A stretch of DNA of 50,283 bases from Bacteroidales bacterium (GTDB taxonomy: Bacteria > Bacteroidota > Bacteroidia > Bacteroidales > UBA10428): assembly GCA_016934395.1 (NCBI GenBank), contig JAFGSZ010000066.1:1-50283 (forward strand), in the 5' to 3' direction. A model generated the notes under the pieces. The model ran no database searches. It was given only the letters and a program-made list of their open reading frames with translations, and had not been told where the DNA came from. The position numbers and the translations under genes were made by a program. This document shows, one piece after another, positions 35,687 through 45,795 of this stretch; position 1 is the stretch's first letter, and every line of letters begins with the position of its first letter.

Positions 35687-38600
35687 TTATTCCTTAATAA
35701 TCTTATAAACTGCGGTATTTGTTCTGTGGTTGGTTAATTTCAACCAATAAATGCCGTCCTGCAACATCGATAAATCCAGCTGGATATTTGAGCCTTCATT
35801 CGAATACTTCTTGTTAAATACTTTGGCTCCCATAACATTAAACACAGATATTTCTGTATTATCAAAATCGCCCTCATCAACACTGATATTAAATATCCCT
35901 TTTGACGGATTAGGATATACTGCTATATTATATCCAAAATTTGCTTCGTTTAATCCGGTTGTCCCGGTTAAAAGAATTTCCATTTTCATTGTATCGCTTA
36001 TGCAGCCATTTTCATCTGTGCCAACCACAGACAACGTGCCTGTTCCCGGTTGAATCCAATCCACAAGAATAGTCCGCATACCTTGTCCCCCCTGGATCTC
36101 TCCGTTATTAATTTCCCAGAAATAGGTGCTGTTTGCCGGCCCGTATGTATGATAACTGGTGACCAGTTCCGAAAGATCAAATTCATCAGGTCCTGAAATT
36201 GGCAAAATCTCAATTTTGGGAGACATATCTTCAATAACAACTTCTCCCCCATCTTCAATAGTATCATTTTCATCGCGGATTTTAATAATATAAGAACCTG
36301 CCGCCAGACCGGTAAACTCGGTTGTTTTTGTGTAATAATTCTGACCATTATCGATGGAATATGCAAGTTCACCTATGCCTCCGGTAGCTAAAATTGATAT
36401 CGATCCTGAATTTCTATCGGAACACAATGTAATATTTTCATGTGTTACCGATACTACGGTAATGTCACTGGTATTCATTTTAAATTCAACATAGATAGTA
36501 TCTGTGCTGGTAACATCATTAATGTCGGTAACAGTTACTGTATAATATCCTGTTTCCGTAACACTTATAGTTGTATGCTCAGTATCTCCGGTTGACCACT
36601 CGAATGTTTCAAAATTTTCGTTAATATGCAGCCATACGGTATCGCCCTCAACTGCCTGAATGTCTATGCCCAGTTCCAGTAATTCGGCATCTGCAGTAAG
36701 CTTATACACTGAAAATCTATCATTACTTTGCGAGAGGGAATATAGCAATTTATTATCCTGGCTTAACCTGAAGAAATTTTGACACATTCCCGAAATCTCT
36801 TTTATAAAAACCAGTTTGCCGGTTTCAGTATTTCTTTTGCAAATTTTCAGATAACAATTATTGGTTTGTAAAAAAATAAATTGATTATCACTGCTTATAT
36901 TAATATCTGAAATATAATCATAATCGCTTATACCGATCCCGCCTGCTGGAATTGATTCAACAAAACTCAGTGATCCTGTAATTTGGTTTATTGAAAAAAT
37001 AGTTACTAATTCATCGTAAAATGTGGTTGCATAAAGAAATTTACTATCGTCACTAATTGCCAGATCGGTTACATAGCCTAATCCGTCTAAACCATCTACA
37101 TCATCAATTAAAATATCTACAAAGCTGAGTTTGCCAGTAATTGAATCTCTCTTGTAAGTTAACAGCGCTTTATTCTCGGCACAGGTGTACACAAACTTAT
37201 CATTTGGACTAATTTCTAACAGGTTAGCGCCCCAAAGAGGATCAATCCCAATAGAATCGGTTTTAATCTGTTGTTCCAGAATCAGCGTATCCTTTTCGAA
37301 ATCCTTACGAAAAACGAGTAAAGCATAGTCCAGGTAGCCCGAAGTTACATACACATTTTTGCTGTCTTTACTGCACCTGATTTCAACAGGGCCTTGCAAC
37401 TCTTCCAAACCGGGAGTGGCATGAAACAGTTCCTGTTTTAATTCGAGTGTATCTTCTGTTTTATTTCTTAAAAAATCAGCCATCCCATAATCTCCGATGG
37501 TATAAAGACTTTTATTGTCATCACTTACAGCCAGGCTTCTTACTTCTCCCAAAGTCGTAATCCCGTCTCTTTCATTACTCAGAGATCCTTTAAAAACTAT
37601 TGAATCTGTGCTCATGCGGTTAAAAACAGCAACTGCTCCATGATGCGATGCAACATAGATGTTCTTATTTTCAAAATCATCCATGAGATACACGGGATAT
37701 TCAAGTCCAAAAAGACCCCCTTGTCCGCTAACAATGGATTCTTTATACGTTAATCCTCCTGTTGCAGTATTTACGGAAAATCGACTGATTGCGTCATCAA
37801 ACCGTGCAACAGCAAATAAATTTCCGTGGATATAATCAATATTAATATTTGTTATTCCATCAAGATTTTGTACCCCGTCTTTGCCGTCTTCTATGTTGGT
37901 CTCAAAACTTAGCACACCAGTTGAACTATTTCTGGAAAATATCTGAATTCCGTAAAGGCTGATATCCGAAACAAAGAGGTATTTATTATCTTCAGATAAA
38001 CACAATCCGTTGGGAGAATCAAGACCTACGGTATTCCCTTCATCAAATGATTGCACATAAGTGAGATTTCCTGTGGTAGTGTTTCGCGAAAAAGCGGCCA
38101 GCCGGGTATTGGTCTCTGAAACTGTATATACAAATTTACCATCTGACGTTATGGTTATATATTCTACAAACTTTATTCCCTCCACACCGCTCTGTCCGTC
38201 AATAACAGCATTACTAAAAGTCAGATGCCCTGTGGAAGTACTCCTCGAAAAAATAGCAATAGCATTATCATCATGTCCGGTAACATATACAAATTTGTTA
38301 TCGGGAGAAACAAGCGCTGTTGTTGCCCAATCCAAGCCATTAATACCTGCGGTTCCATCAACATGTTTTTCTAAATAGCTTAGTTTTCCGGTAACAGCAT
38401 CCCTTGAAAAAACAAACAGGGCATTATCACTATACGAAGTTACATAGGCGTTTTTTCCATCAGGACTAATCTCAACACATCTCGGCGAATTAAAATTTAC
38501 CAGACCTCCTGTATTATTTTTATATGATTCTACAAAGCTTAATAAACCTGTAAGGTTATCCCGTGAAAATAATGAAACAGCATCATTCTGAGGCGAGGAT

Positions 38601-38923
38601 GTATAAACGTACTGATCATCAGGACTTATGGTTATATTTCTAACATTGGCTATATTTAATGCACCATCGATATTGTTTCGAAGTGAACCGATAAAGTGCA
38701 TTGAGCTGTCTTCTTCTGCAATGGCAAACATACTTATTGCATGATCGGTTTCAGAAACAGCATACACATTTTTACCATCATTACTGGTAACTAAAGCATA
38801 GGCGCCATCCAATCCATGAATTCCTCCCTGGTCATTTGCAAATGAAGTAACCAACTCAAGCTGGCTGAAAGCAGTAAATGACAAAAATGTAATGAATAAA
38901 AAAGAAAGAACAATATTTTTCAT
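35687..38923 (-). CDS. type IX-secreted beta-propeller protein
   Basis: A 1078-residue exported protein. Signal peptide 1-20 (FTAFSQ); about 25-750 is a long series of repeats of roughly 50 residues with DNKFVYV, FSRNTTTGNLTYV and similar strands, the lactonase-type (6-phosphogluconolactonase-like) propeller pattern. Then an Ig-like segment with WSTGDTEHTTISVTETGYYT, an SprB-type repeat (YSIDNGQNYYTKTTEFTGL) and a C-terminal T9SS sorting domain with YPNPSKGIFNIS and LQDGIYWLKL, cut off and anchored by the type IX system. Surface or secreted. It may bind glycans or another ligand; no catalytic role is evident. It shares its last 270 residues with the next gene at 39142. Confidence 0.88.
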   Translation of the reverse strand: MKNIVLSFLFITFLSFTAFSQLELVTSFANDQGGIHGLDGAYALVTSNDGKNVYAVSETDHAISMFAIAEEDSSMHFIGSLRNNIDGALNIANVRNITISPDDQYVYTSSPQNDAVSLFSRDNLTGLLSFVESYKNNTGGLVNFNSPRCVEISPDGKNAYVTSYSDNALFVFSRDAVTGKLSYLEKHVDGTAGINGLDWATTALVSPDNKFVYVTGHDDNAIAIFSRSTSTGHLTFSNAVIDGQSGVEGIKFVEYITITSDGKFVYTVSETNTRLAAFSRNTTTGNLTYVQSFDEGNTVGLDSPNGLCLSEDNKYLFVSDISLYGIQIFSRNSSTGVLSFETNIEDGKDGVQNLDGITNINIDYIHGNLFAVARFDDAISRFSVNTATGGLTYKESIVSGQGGLFGLEYPVYLMDDFENKNIYVASHHGAVAVFNRMSTDSIVFKGSLSNERDGITTLGEVRSLAVSDDNKSLYTIGDYGMADFLRNKTEDTLELKQELFHATPGLEELQGPVEIRCSKDSKNVYVTSGYLDYALLVFRKDFEKDTLILEQQIKTDSIGIDPLWGANLLEISPNDKFVYTCAENKALLTYKRDSITGKLSFVDILIDDVDGLDGLGYVTDLAISDDSKFLYATTFYDELVTIFSINQITGSLSFVESIPAGGIGISDYDYISDINISSDNQFIFLQTNNCYLKICKRNTETGKLVFIKEISGMCQNFFRLSQDNKLLYSLSQSNDRFSVYKLTADAELLELGIDIQAVEGDTVWLHINENFETFEWSTGDTEHTTISVTETGYYTVTVTDINDVTSTDTIYVEFKMNTSDITVVSVTHENITLCSDRNSGSISILATGGIGELAYSIDNGQNYYTKTTEFTGLAAGSYIIKIRDENDTIEDGGEVVIEDMSPKIEILPISGPDEFDLSELVTSYHTYGPANSTYFWEINNGEIQGGQGMRTILVDWIQPGTGTLSVVGTDENGCISDTMKMEILLTGTTGLNEANFGYNIAVYPNPSKGIFNISVDEGDFDNTEISVFNVMGAKVFNKKYSNEGSNIQLDLSMLQDGIYWLKLTNHRTNTAVYKIIKE

Positions 38924-39141
38924 GAGACAGTGTTTTGCCTCTTTTCTACGTTAATTAGCTCATTTGGTTTTCTATACCCGGATAAGAAATCTAATCCGAC
39001 GGAAATTTTTTAAGAATTTACTTTGCATTTCCGGAATTCATGAAAGATTTAAGGAATATATATCGAATGTAAGTATTTATTTTTTCAAACCATAATTTAA
39101 CATTTTAAGGTGCTTATAATCCTTGCCATATCAGTTAAAAT

Positions 39142-41583
39142 TTATTCTTTAATAATTTTAAATACTACAGAATTTGTCTTGTTACCGGTCAGTTGCAGCC
39201 AATATATACCGTCCTGCAACATCGATAAGTCCAGCTGGATATGTGAGCCTTCATTCGAATACAACTTGTTAAATACTTTTGCTCCCATAACATTAAATAC
39301 GTTGATTTCTGTATCATAAAAACTGCCCTCATCTTTACTGATATGAAATATCCCTTTTGAGGGATTAGGATATACTGCTATATTATATCCAAAACCTGCT
39401 TCGTTTAATCCGGTTGTCCCTGTAATGAGAATTTCCATTTCCATAGTATCGCTTACACATCCCGATTCATCCATAGCCACTACAGATAATTTGCCTTTAC
39501 CGGGAACGGTCCAGTCAACCAGAACGGTACGAAAACCCTGACCACCCTGAATTTCGCCTTTATCAATTTTCCAAAAATAGGTGCTGTTTGCCGGTCCGTA
39601 TGTATGGTAATTAGAAACCTGTTCTGAAAGGTCAAATTCTTCCGGTCCGGAAATAGGAAATATTTCAATTTTAGGTGAAAGGTCTTTAATGATAACTTCT
39701 CCGGCATCTTTAACAACATCCTCCTCATCTCTTATTTTAATAAAGTATGAGCCGGGCATCAATCCGGTAAATTCGCTTGTTTTGGTATAATAATTCTGAC
39801 CGTTATCTATGGAATATGCCAGCTCACCGGTACCTCCCAATGCTGATATTACGATTGTCCCGGAATTTCTCTCTGAACATGCAGTAACATCCTGATGATT
39901 CATTGATATAAGTATTATTTCTTCAGGATCGCTGACGTACTCAATTTCTATCGTATCTGTATTGGAACAGTTATTTTTATCAGAAACCTCCACATAGAAC
40001 ATACCGGAATTAGCCACCTCAATGCTTTGTTCTTCAGAACCATTATTCCATTTGTAACTTTCAAAACCGCTGCCGGCATCCAGAATAACCGAGCCTAAAT
40101 AAAATGTTGTATCATTTCCTAAATAAACCGAAGGTAAAGGCTGAACAAATAATTCCGTTATTACCAGACTGTCAAGACCTGCACTGGTCTCAAGGGTATC
40201 AGTATAAATTCCGGGAGATGTCTGAAGAGAACGTCCGGTATAAATCGCTTCACCTTCACACAGCGTTATTGAGGAGTAGGATGGTTCTGCAAGTTTCACT
40301 ATCCAAAAATCGCTGTCTCCTCCATCAAAATGATGTCCTGTTACATCACCGTCAACAGAATTAGTTGATCCTGCAATAATGTACCCCCCGTCATTGGTTT
40401 CCCTCACATAACTTGCGGATTCCTGGTTCGTTCCGCCAAAACACTGTGTCCAAACCTTTTCTCCTTTACTATCCAGTTTAACGGCAAAAATATCTCCGCT
40501 CCCCTGGGGATCATGCACATCCCCGTCGTTGGAATAAGTTCTTCCGGCTATTATAAACCCACCATCACTTACCGGAGAAACAACTGCGCCATCATCATGA
40601 TTTGCTCCTCCCAGTGTTTTCGACCAGACCAGCTTTCCATCCGTATCAATTTTAATTACCCAAAAATCCCATAATCCGTGATTATTGCGTACATCTCCGT
40701 TTTCGGAACCGGTTTGCCCTGCAACAATAAAACCTCCATCAAGGGTATTTTTAATTGAATAGGGATATTCTTTATTTGATCCTCCATAACACTTTGACCA
40801 TATCTTTTCCCCATTGGGGGAAAGTTTAACCACCCAGAAATCGTCCTCTCCGTGAAGTCCGTAAATATCCCCATCTGTTGAATTTGTTTTTCCTGCAACA
40901 ACAATACTATTATCCGGGGCAATTTCAACAGAATAGGAAAGATCATAATTGTTCCCGCCAAGACATTTTGTCCATAAGGTATCTCCGTCGGCATTAAGCC
41001 TGATAACCCAGGAATCTGTATAGGCATGCTTACCATGAACATCACCGTCGTTTGAAGTAGTGTAGCCGACTGCCACATATCCACCATCACTGGTTAGCGC
41101 TATATCTTTTGCTACATCTGTTGCATACCCTCCATAAGATTTTTCCCATGAAAAGGCCCCGGTTACATCTAGTTTTACTATCCAGAAATCATTCCCGGCT
41201 TTATTATAGCCAACATCACCATCTTTTGAGCGGGAAGTGCCTGCAACTATAAATCCACCCTCTAATGTTTGTTTAATACTATATGCTTCGTCTTCATCAC
41301 TGCCCCCAAGACTTCTACTCCACTCTATGCTGTTATTAACAGAAATTTTCACAATCCAAATATCAGTATTCCCATAAACCTCAGATATATCGCCATCTCC
41401 TCCATTGATGTAGTTGTAAATAGTTCCGGCTATAATATAGCCGCCGTCACTGGTTTGCTGGACACATCGGGCATTGTCATCATCAAACCCTCCGTAAGCT
41501 TTGTTCCATTGTAGGAAAACTCTTTCCTGACCTGAAATTACCTGCAGGAAGAATACAAATATGAATAAAAATAGTGCTCGCAT
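39142..41583 (-). CDS. type IX-secreted repeat protein
   Basis: An 813-residue exported protein. Signal peptide about 1-19 (FLQVISGQ). The body has eight or so 55-residue repeats of the form TSDGGYIIAGTT...DGDV...DFWVVKLD.GE..W.K..GG, a beta-propeller-like unit that occurs in surface proteins of Bacteroidota. A linker, an SprB-type repeat and a T9SS C-terminal domain (YPNPSKGIF, LQDGIYWLQL) follow. I chose the ATG at 41583; the longer reading begins at TTG 41595. The C-terminal part is nearly the same as that of its neighbour at 35687, so the two probably arose by duplication or module swapping. Confidence 0.88.
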   Translation of the reverse strand: MRALFLFIFVFFLQVISGQERVFLQWNKAYGGFDDDNARCVQQTSDGGYIIAGTIYNYINGGDGDISEVYGNTDIWIVKISVNNSIEWSRSLGGSDEDEAYSIKQTLEGGFIVAGTSRSKDGDVGYNKAGNDFWIVKLDVTGAFSWEKSYGGYATDVAKDIALTSDGGYVAVGYTTSNDGDVHGKHAYTDSWVIRLNADGDTLWTKCLGGNNYDLSYSVEIAPDNSIVVAGKTNSTDGDIYGLHGEDDFWVVKLSPNGEKIWSKCYGGSNKEYPYSIKNTLDGGFIVAGQTGSENGDVRNNHGLWDFWVIKIDTDGKLVWSKTLGGANHDDGAVVSPVSDGGFIIAGRTYSNDGDVHDPQGSGDIFAVKLDSKGEKVWTQCFGGTNQESASYVRETNDGGYIIAGSTNSVDGDVTGHHFDGGDSDFWIVKLAEPSYSSITLCEGEAIYTGRSLQTSPGIYTDTLETSAGLDSLVITELFVQPLPSVYLGNDTTFYLGSVILDAGSGFESYKWNNGSEEQSIEVANSGMFYVEVSDKNNCSNTDTIEIEYVSDPEEIILISMNHQDVTACSERNSGTIVISALGGTGELAYSIDNGQNYYTKTSEFTGLMPGSYFIKIRDEEDVVKDAGEVIIKDLSPKIEIFPISGPEEFDLSEQVSNYHTYGPANSTYFWKIDKGEIQGGQGFRTVLVDWTVPGKGKLSVVAMDESGCVSDTMEMEILITGTTGLNEAGFGYNIAVYPNPSKGIFHISKDEGSFYDTEINVFNVMGAKVFNKLYSNEGSHIQLDLSMLQDGIYWLQLTGNKTNSVVFKIIKE

Positions 41584-42446
41584 AACTGTTAACAATTCGT
41601 TTTTTAATCAATACATATAAAAACTCATGTTTCAAGTTGACAGGAGATATTCAGGGGTGTTTTAAAAATTGTGAACCTAACGGTTTCACGATATACCTTT
41701 ATACCTTTCAGAGTAAGCTTATGTTTCAGATTTAGACCATTTTTACAAAAGGGATAGAATCGTTATATAGTTCTCTATGTCAGATTCTTGCACCTTATAT
41801 TTAAAAATAAGAACCGATGATATTCCTCACCCGGTAATTCTGGATCAGGTTAAATTAACTCTTGTTTTAAAATGAACTAAGATTTTAAGTGTTTTCCGAT
41901 TATTACCCGGTTGGATAATTTAAGTAGTGCTTATTTTAACATCCATAATGGTTGTTCCCCTGTTTAAAACCACCTGATAAGCAAATCGTTTTGGTTGTCC
42001 CAATTGAGATGTTTTTCTAATTTTATAAAGTATATTACTCTCGTGATCATAAAAAGCAATTTGTACTTAATAATTATATAATTTCTTAACTAAGCTTATC
42101 TATCTATCCTGATTAATTATGCTTCACATGAGCTAAAGGTTCATAAACTTCTTCTATTAAACTGTTTACGATTAAGTTACATTAACTTTTTTACAAAAAC
42201 TAAGTGTAACTAAATCGGGATAACCTGCTTTGGCACAGATCAAACTGTGAATGAATGAACCTTTAGTTCAGCGCAGCCAATAGGGCAGGTTATAAAAACA
42301 TGAGAAAAAACATAAAAAAAACTGGCCGACAGATATTTTAAACTTTTTACAGATGATTACCTTTATCTTTTTATAAAAAGTGCCCTATATCTTAAAAAAC
42401 AAAGGTCCGGACACTTTATTGATATACGCATTTAATACATCATAAA
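41584..42446. other. long intergenic region with interleaved inverted repeats
   Basis: About 860 bases between divergent genes. Left 500 bases show nothing recognisable. The right part contains the structured element at 42129-42293, listed separately. Confidence 0.5.
42129..42293 (+). promoter_or_regulatory. interleaved inverted repeats upstream of pepO (pseudoknot-like)
   Basis: Arms at 42129-42144 and 42255-42270 match at 15 of 16 bases (the exception can form G-U). A second pair, ATAACCTGC 42220-42228 with GCAGGTTAT 42285-42293, is interleaved with it, so both can be closed together only as a pseudoknot, or they exclude each other. A small hairpin (AGTTACA 42175-42181 with TGTAACT 42205-42211) lies inside. 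It ends 153 bases before the M13 peptidase start. A cis-regulatory RNA is possible, the function is unknown. Confidence 0.35.
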
Positions 42447-44471
42447 ATGAAATTCAAATCTTTAATTATTATTTCAATTGTGGCATATTTTCTAAATGTA
42501 GCCTGCACTTCAAATGAAGAAAAAATAAAGGCAATCGATCCCTCCGATATGGATTTAACCATTAAACCTGGTAATGATTTTGATAACTATGCCAATGGCG
42601 GCTGGAAAACAAAACACACCATTCCGGACGATAAAAGCCGTTACGGGTCTTTTGATCAGTTAGCTGAAACAGGAGAAGAACAGGTAAAAGTATTAATGGA
42701 AGAACTGGCATCTATAAAACATGAAAAAGGTTCGGTAGCCCAGAAAGTAGCCGACTTTTACGCCCTGGGTATGGATACCGTTAAATTAGAACAGCAGGGA
42801 ATAAGCCCTCTTCAACCTTATCTTGATAAGATAAATCAGATTTCGACTATCGATGAGATTCAACAAACGATAGCATCATTTCACGCTTTGGGACTGTCTC
42901 CCCTATTTAACTTTTATTCGGCTGCAGACGAAAAAAACAGTGAGATGGTAATTACTTATCTTGCGCAGGGCGGATTAGGTATGCCCGACAGGGATTATTA
43001 CACAAAAGATGACGAGCGTTCGCTTACTATACAATCTGCCTATTTGAATTATATTGAAAAAACATTCGCATTGATGGGTGAGCCGGATGCAAAAGTTAAA
43101 GCACAGGAAGTAATGAAACTGGAAACCCGTTTAGCCAAAGCTTCAATGACCCGCCTGGAACAGCGCGATCCTTACAAAACGTACCATAAAATGGATGTAA
43201 AAGGATTTAGCGCTATTGCTCCTGCTTATGACTGGAATACATATTTTGAAACCATTAAACTTAAAAATCCGGGTGATGTTATTGTTAGTCAGCCTGACTT
43301 TTTTACCGAAGCAAGTGCCATGATGAAGGAGGTTTCTGTGGATACATGGAAAACCTACCTTAAATGGGACCTGGTTAATTCTTTATCTAATTATTTAAGT
43401 CCGGATTTTGAACAATTAAGTTTTGATTTTTACGGAAAAGAACTGAGCGGACAGATCGTGCAGCGCCCCCGATGGAAACGAGTGCTGGGAACCACCAACC
43501 GCGCTTTAAGCGAGGCAATCGGTCAGATGTACGTTGAAAAATATTTTCCGCCCGAAGCAAAAGAACGTATGATTACCCTGGTTCAAAACCTTAAAATTTC
43601 ATTGGGTGAACGAATTCAGGATTTGGATTGGATGGGCGATACTACCAAAGTAAAAGCCATTGAAAAACTGGATGCCATGCGTGTTAAAGTTGGGTATCCC
43701 GATAAGTGGAGAAATTATTCGGCATTAGCTGTGGATACCGATGCATATGTATTAAACGTACTGCGTGCCAGAAGCTTTGCTTTTGACTTTGATGTGAGTA
43801 AAATAAACAAACCGGTTGACAAGGATGAGTGGTTTATGCCCCCGCAAATGGTAAATGCCTATTACAATCCTACCATGAATGAAATTGTGTTCCCGGCAGC
43901 AATCCTGCAACCTCCGTTTTTCTATTTAACCGGTGATGACGCTGTGAATTATGGCGCTATAGGAGTAGTAATCGGCCACGAAATGTCTCACGGATTTGAT
44001 GACCAGGGACGTAATTATGATAAAGAAGGAAACCTTACCGACTGGTGGACCAGTGAGGATGCCGAACGTTTTAATCAAAGAACCGCAGTGCTGGTTGACC
44101 AGTTTAATCAGTATGTTGTTCTCGATACCCTAAGGGCGAACGGAAAGCTGACCTTGGGAGAAAACATTGCCGACCTGGGTGGACTGAATATTTCATACCA
44201 GGCTTATAAAAATGCCACTTCAGGAAAACAGGAACCTTCCTTAGACGGATTTACCCCCGACCAACGGTTTTATTTGGCCTATGCCCATGTGTGGGCCCAA
44301 AACATCCGGGATAAGGAAATTTTGAGGCGTACTAATGACGATGTACATTCACTTGGACATCTGCGGGTGATCGGTCCCTTAAAAAATATTCCTGAGTTTT
44401 ACGCTGCTTTTGATATTAAAGAAGGTGATCCTATGTATCTTCCCGAAGACCAGCGGGCAAAAATCTGGTAG
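42447..44471 (+). CDS. pepO: M13-family zinc metallopeptidase (neprilysin/PepO-like)
   Basis: A 674-residue lipoprotein (lipobox VAC, Cys20) for periplasmic or surface cleavage of small peptides. The catalytic zinc site HEMSH at 511-515 lies in VIGHEMSHGFDDQG, followed by ENIADLGG, which gives the third zinc-binding Glu. The N-terminal helical half (PGNDFDNYANGGWKTKHTIP) is the other standard M13 signature, and the length is normal. It is a single gene with its own terminator; the folded leader upstream may regulate it. Confidence 0.95.
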   Translation: MKFKSLIIISIVAYFLNVACTSNEEKIKAIDPSDMDLTIKPGNDFDNYANGGWKTKHTIPDDKSRYGSFDQLAETGEEQVKVLMEELASIKHEKGSVAQKVADFYALGMDTVKLEQQGISPLQPYLDKINQISTIDEIQQTIASFHALGLSPLFNFYSAADEKNSEMVITYLAQGGLGMPDRDYYTKDDERSLTIQSAYLNYIEKTFALMGEPDAKVKAQEVMKLETRLAKASMTRLEQRDPYKTYHKMDVKGFSAIAPAYDWNTYFETIKLKNPGDVIVSQPDFFTEASAMMKEVSVDTWKTYLKWDLVNSLSNYLSPDFEQLSFDFYGKELSGQIVQRPRWKRVLGTTNRALSEAIGQMYVEKYFPPEAKERMITLVQNLKISLGERIQDLDWMGDTTKVKAIEKLDAMRVKVGYPDKWRNYSALAVDTDAYVLNVLRARSFAFDFDVSKINKPVDKDEWFMPPQMVNAYYNPTMNEIVFPAAILQPPFFYLTGDDAVNYGAIGVVIGHEMSHGFDDQGRNYDKEGNLTDWWTSEDAERFNQRTAVLVDQFNQYVVLDTLRANGKLTLGENIADLGGLNISYQAYKNATSGKQEPSLDGFTPDQRFYLAYAHVWAQNIRDKEILRRTNDDVHSLGHLRVIGPLKNIPEFYAAFDIKEGDPMYLPEDQRAKIW

Positions 44472-44537
44472 GCTTTTAATAAAATATTTGCTTCAGGAAA
44501 ATTCCTGAAAGTGTTCACATTTTATTTGCGAGTACAA

Positions 44538-44583
44538 AAACCATCCTGACTTATTTTTAAAAGTTTAGGATGGTTTCGTTTTT
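44538..44583 (+). terminator. terminator after pepO
   Basis: AAACCATCCT (44538-44547) and AGGATGGTTT (44567-44576) form a perfect 10-bp stem, followed after two bases by a run of T (44579 on). A second, shorter hairpin (TTCAGG/CCTGAA) lies just before it. Confidence 0.8.
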
Positions 44584-44654
44584 TTATTACTATTACTTGC
44601 AGAGATAATTTTTAATTATTCCCCGTTTTTATATCTTAATTTTTTTATTGAATA

Positions 44655-45764
44655 TTACCCTTTCTCCAGTTCTTTCAAAGCAAACATCCAGGCCCCTATA
44701 GAAACCGCCATATTGGTATCCAGCCTTGCAAGACCAATACCTGTACGTTGTTCAGGATCGTAAGCAAATTTATCATGGGTAAACGGAATAGAAATTTCTC
44801 TTTTCTTTCCTTTTAAGAATTTTTCAAGATCATTTTTTTCATCCAGGTTATAAACCCGGGTTACTAAGCGTGGAATTTTTTCGCCACCGAAAGTCTCAAT
44901 GGTACCATTCATCTTTTTTACAATGGCCGGTACAATAAACTCAGATGCTCCTGCCAGTCCACCGCCAATAACAATCAACCCGTCGATAAGGGTTGTGGCG
45001 TTGGCCAGGGAATCGGCGATTACCTCTCCCATTTCTTCAAAGGCTTTTGTTGCTGCCTGTTGATTTCCCGCCGTATTGCCTTTAGCAATATCATAAATAT
45101 TTTTAGGGCTAAGTTCGACACTTTTAGTTCCGCCATTTTCTTCATAAACCCTCCGAACTGCACGAATACTCACTCCTTCTTCAGCAAAGCATCGGGGATG
45201 TTTTACATTTCGGGTGATCCATATTTCACCGGCATTTGAATTATCACCAATTAACAATTCATTATTTATCACGATGCCTGCTCCAAATCCGGTTCCCAGT
45301 GTAATACCAAACAGGTTTTTAAACCGCTTTAAACTTCCGGCTTTTTCCAGTTTCTGGTTTACCCACGGTAGCAATCCTGCTGCAGCTTCACCCAAGGTAA
45401 ACAGGTTCCCATCGTTATTTATAAACACAGGGATCTTAAATTTTTCAAGCAGCATAGGCCCTAAGGCCACCCCGCCTCTGATTGAAGGAAAATTGGGAAG
45501 ATCGTCAATTATACCGTTGGGATAATCGGCCGGACCGGGAAATGCAAAACTAATGGCCACCGGTTCAGTTGTAAGCTGATTTTTTATTTTCTCAAATCCC
45601 AGAATGATATTCGATAAACATTTATTAAGATTATCAGCATGGGCATCTAACCTTAGAGGTGAGACGATTTCTTTTCTGCCCTGAACGGCAGAAAATACAA
45701 AATTAGTACCCCCGGCATCCAGGGTCATCACCACACGTTTATCGTTTAAAAAATTCAGGTTCAT
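44655..45764 (-). CDS. ROK-family sugar kinase or regulator-like protein
   Basis: A 369-residue protein of the ROK family, the ATP-dependent glucose, fructose or N-acetylhexosamine kinases. TLDAGGTNFVFS is the phosphate loop, VFINNDGNLFTLGEA holds the catalytic Asp, and GTGFGAGIVINNELL is the adjacent glycine-rich motif. After NAGEIWITRNVKHPRC the usual zinc motif (CxCGxxGC) is missing, which some members lack. No DNA-binding domain is present. It lies 31 bases downstream of the metallopeptidase gene on the same strand, so they are probably co-transcribed. Substrate uncertain. Confidence 0.82.
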   Translation of the reverse strand: MNLNFLNDKRVVMTLDAGGTNFVFSAVQGRKEIVSPLRLDAHADNLNKCLSNIILGFEKIKNQLTTEPVAISFAFPGPADYPNGIIDDLPNFPSIRGGVALGPMLLEKFKIPVFINNDGNLFTLGEAAAGLLPWVNQKLEKAGSLKRFKNLFGITLGTGFGAGIVINNELLIGDNSNAGEIWITRNVKHPRCFAEEGVSIRAVRRVYEENGGTKSVELSPKNIYDIAKGNTAGNQQAATKAFEEMGEVIADSLANATTLIDGLIVIGGGLAGASEFIVPAIVKKMNGTIETFGGEKIPRLVTRVYNLDEKNDLEKFLKGKKREISIPFTHDKFAYDPEQRTGIGLARLDTNMAVSIGAWMFALKELEKG

Positions 45765-45795
45765 TTTTATTTTGAAATCAGGGTATTGTTATTTC

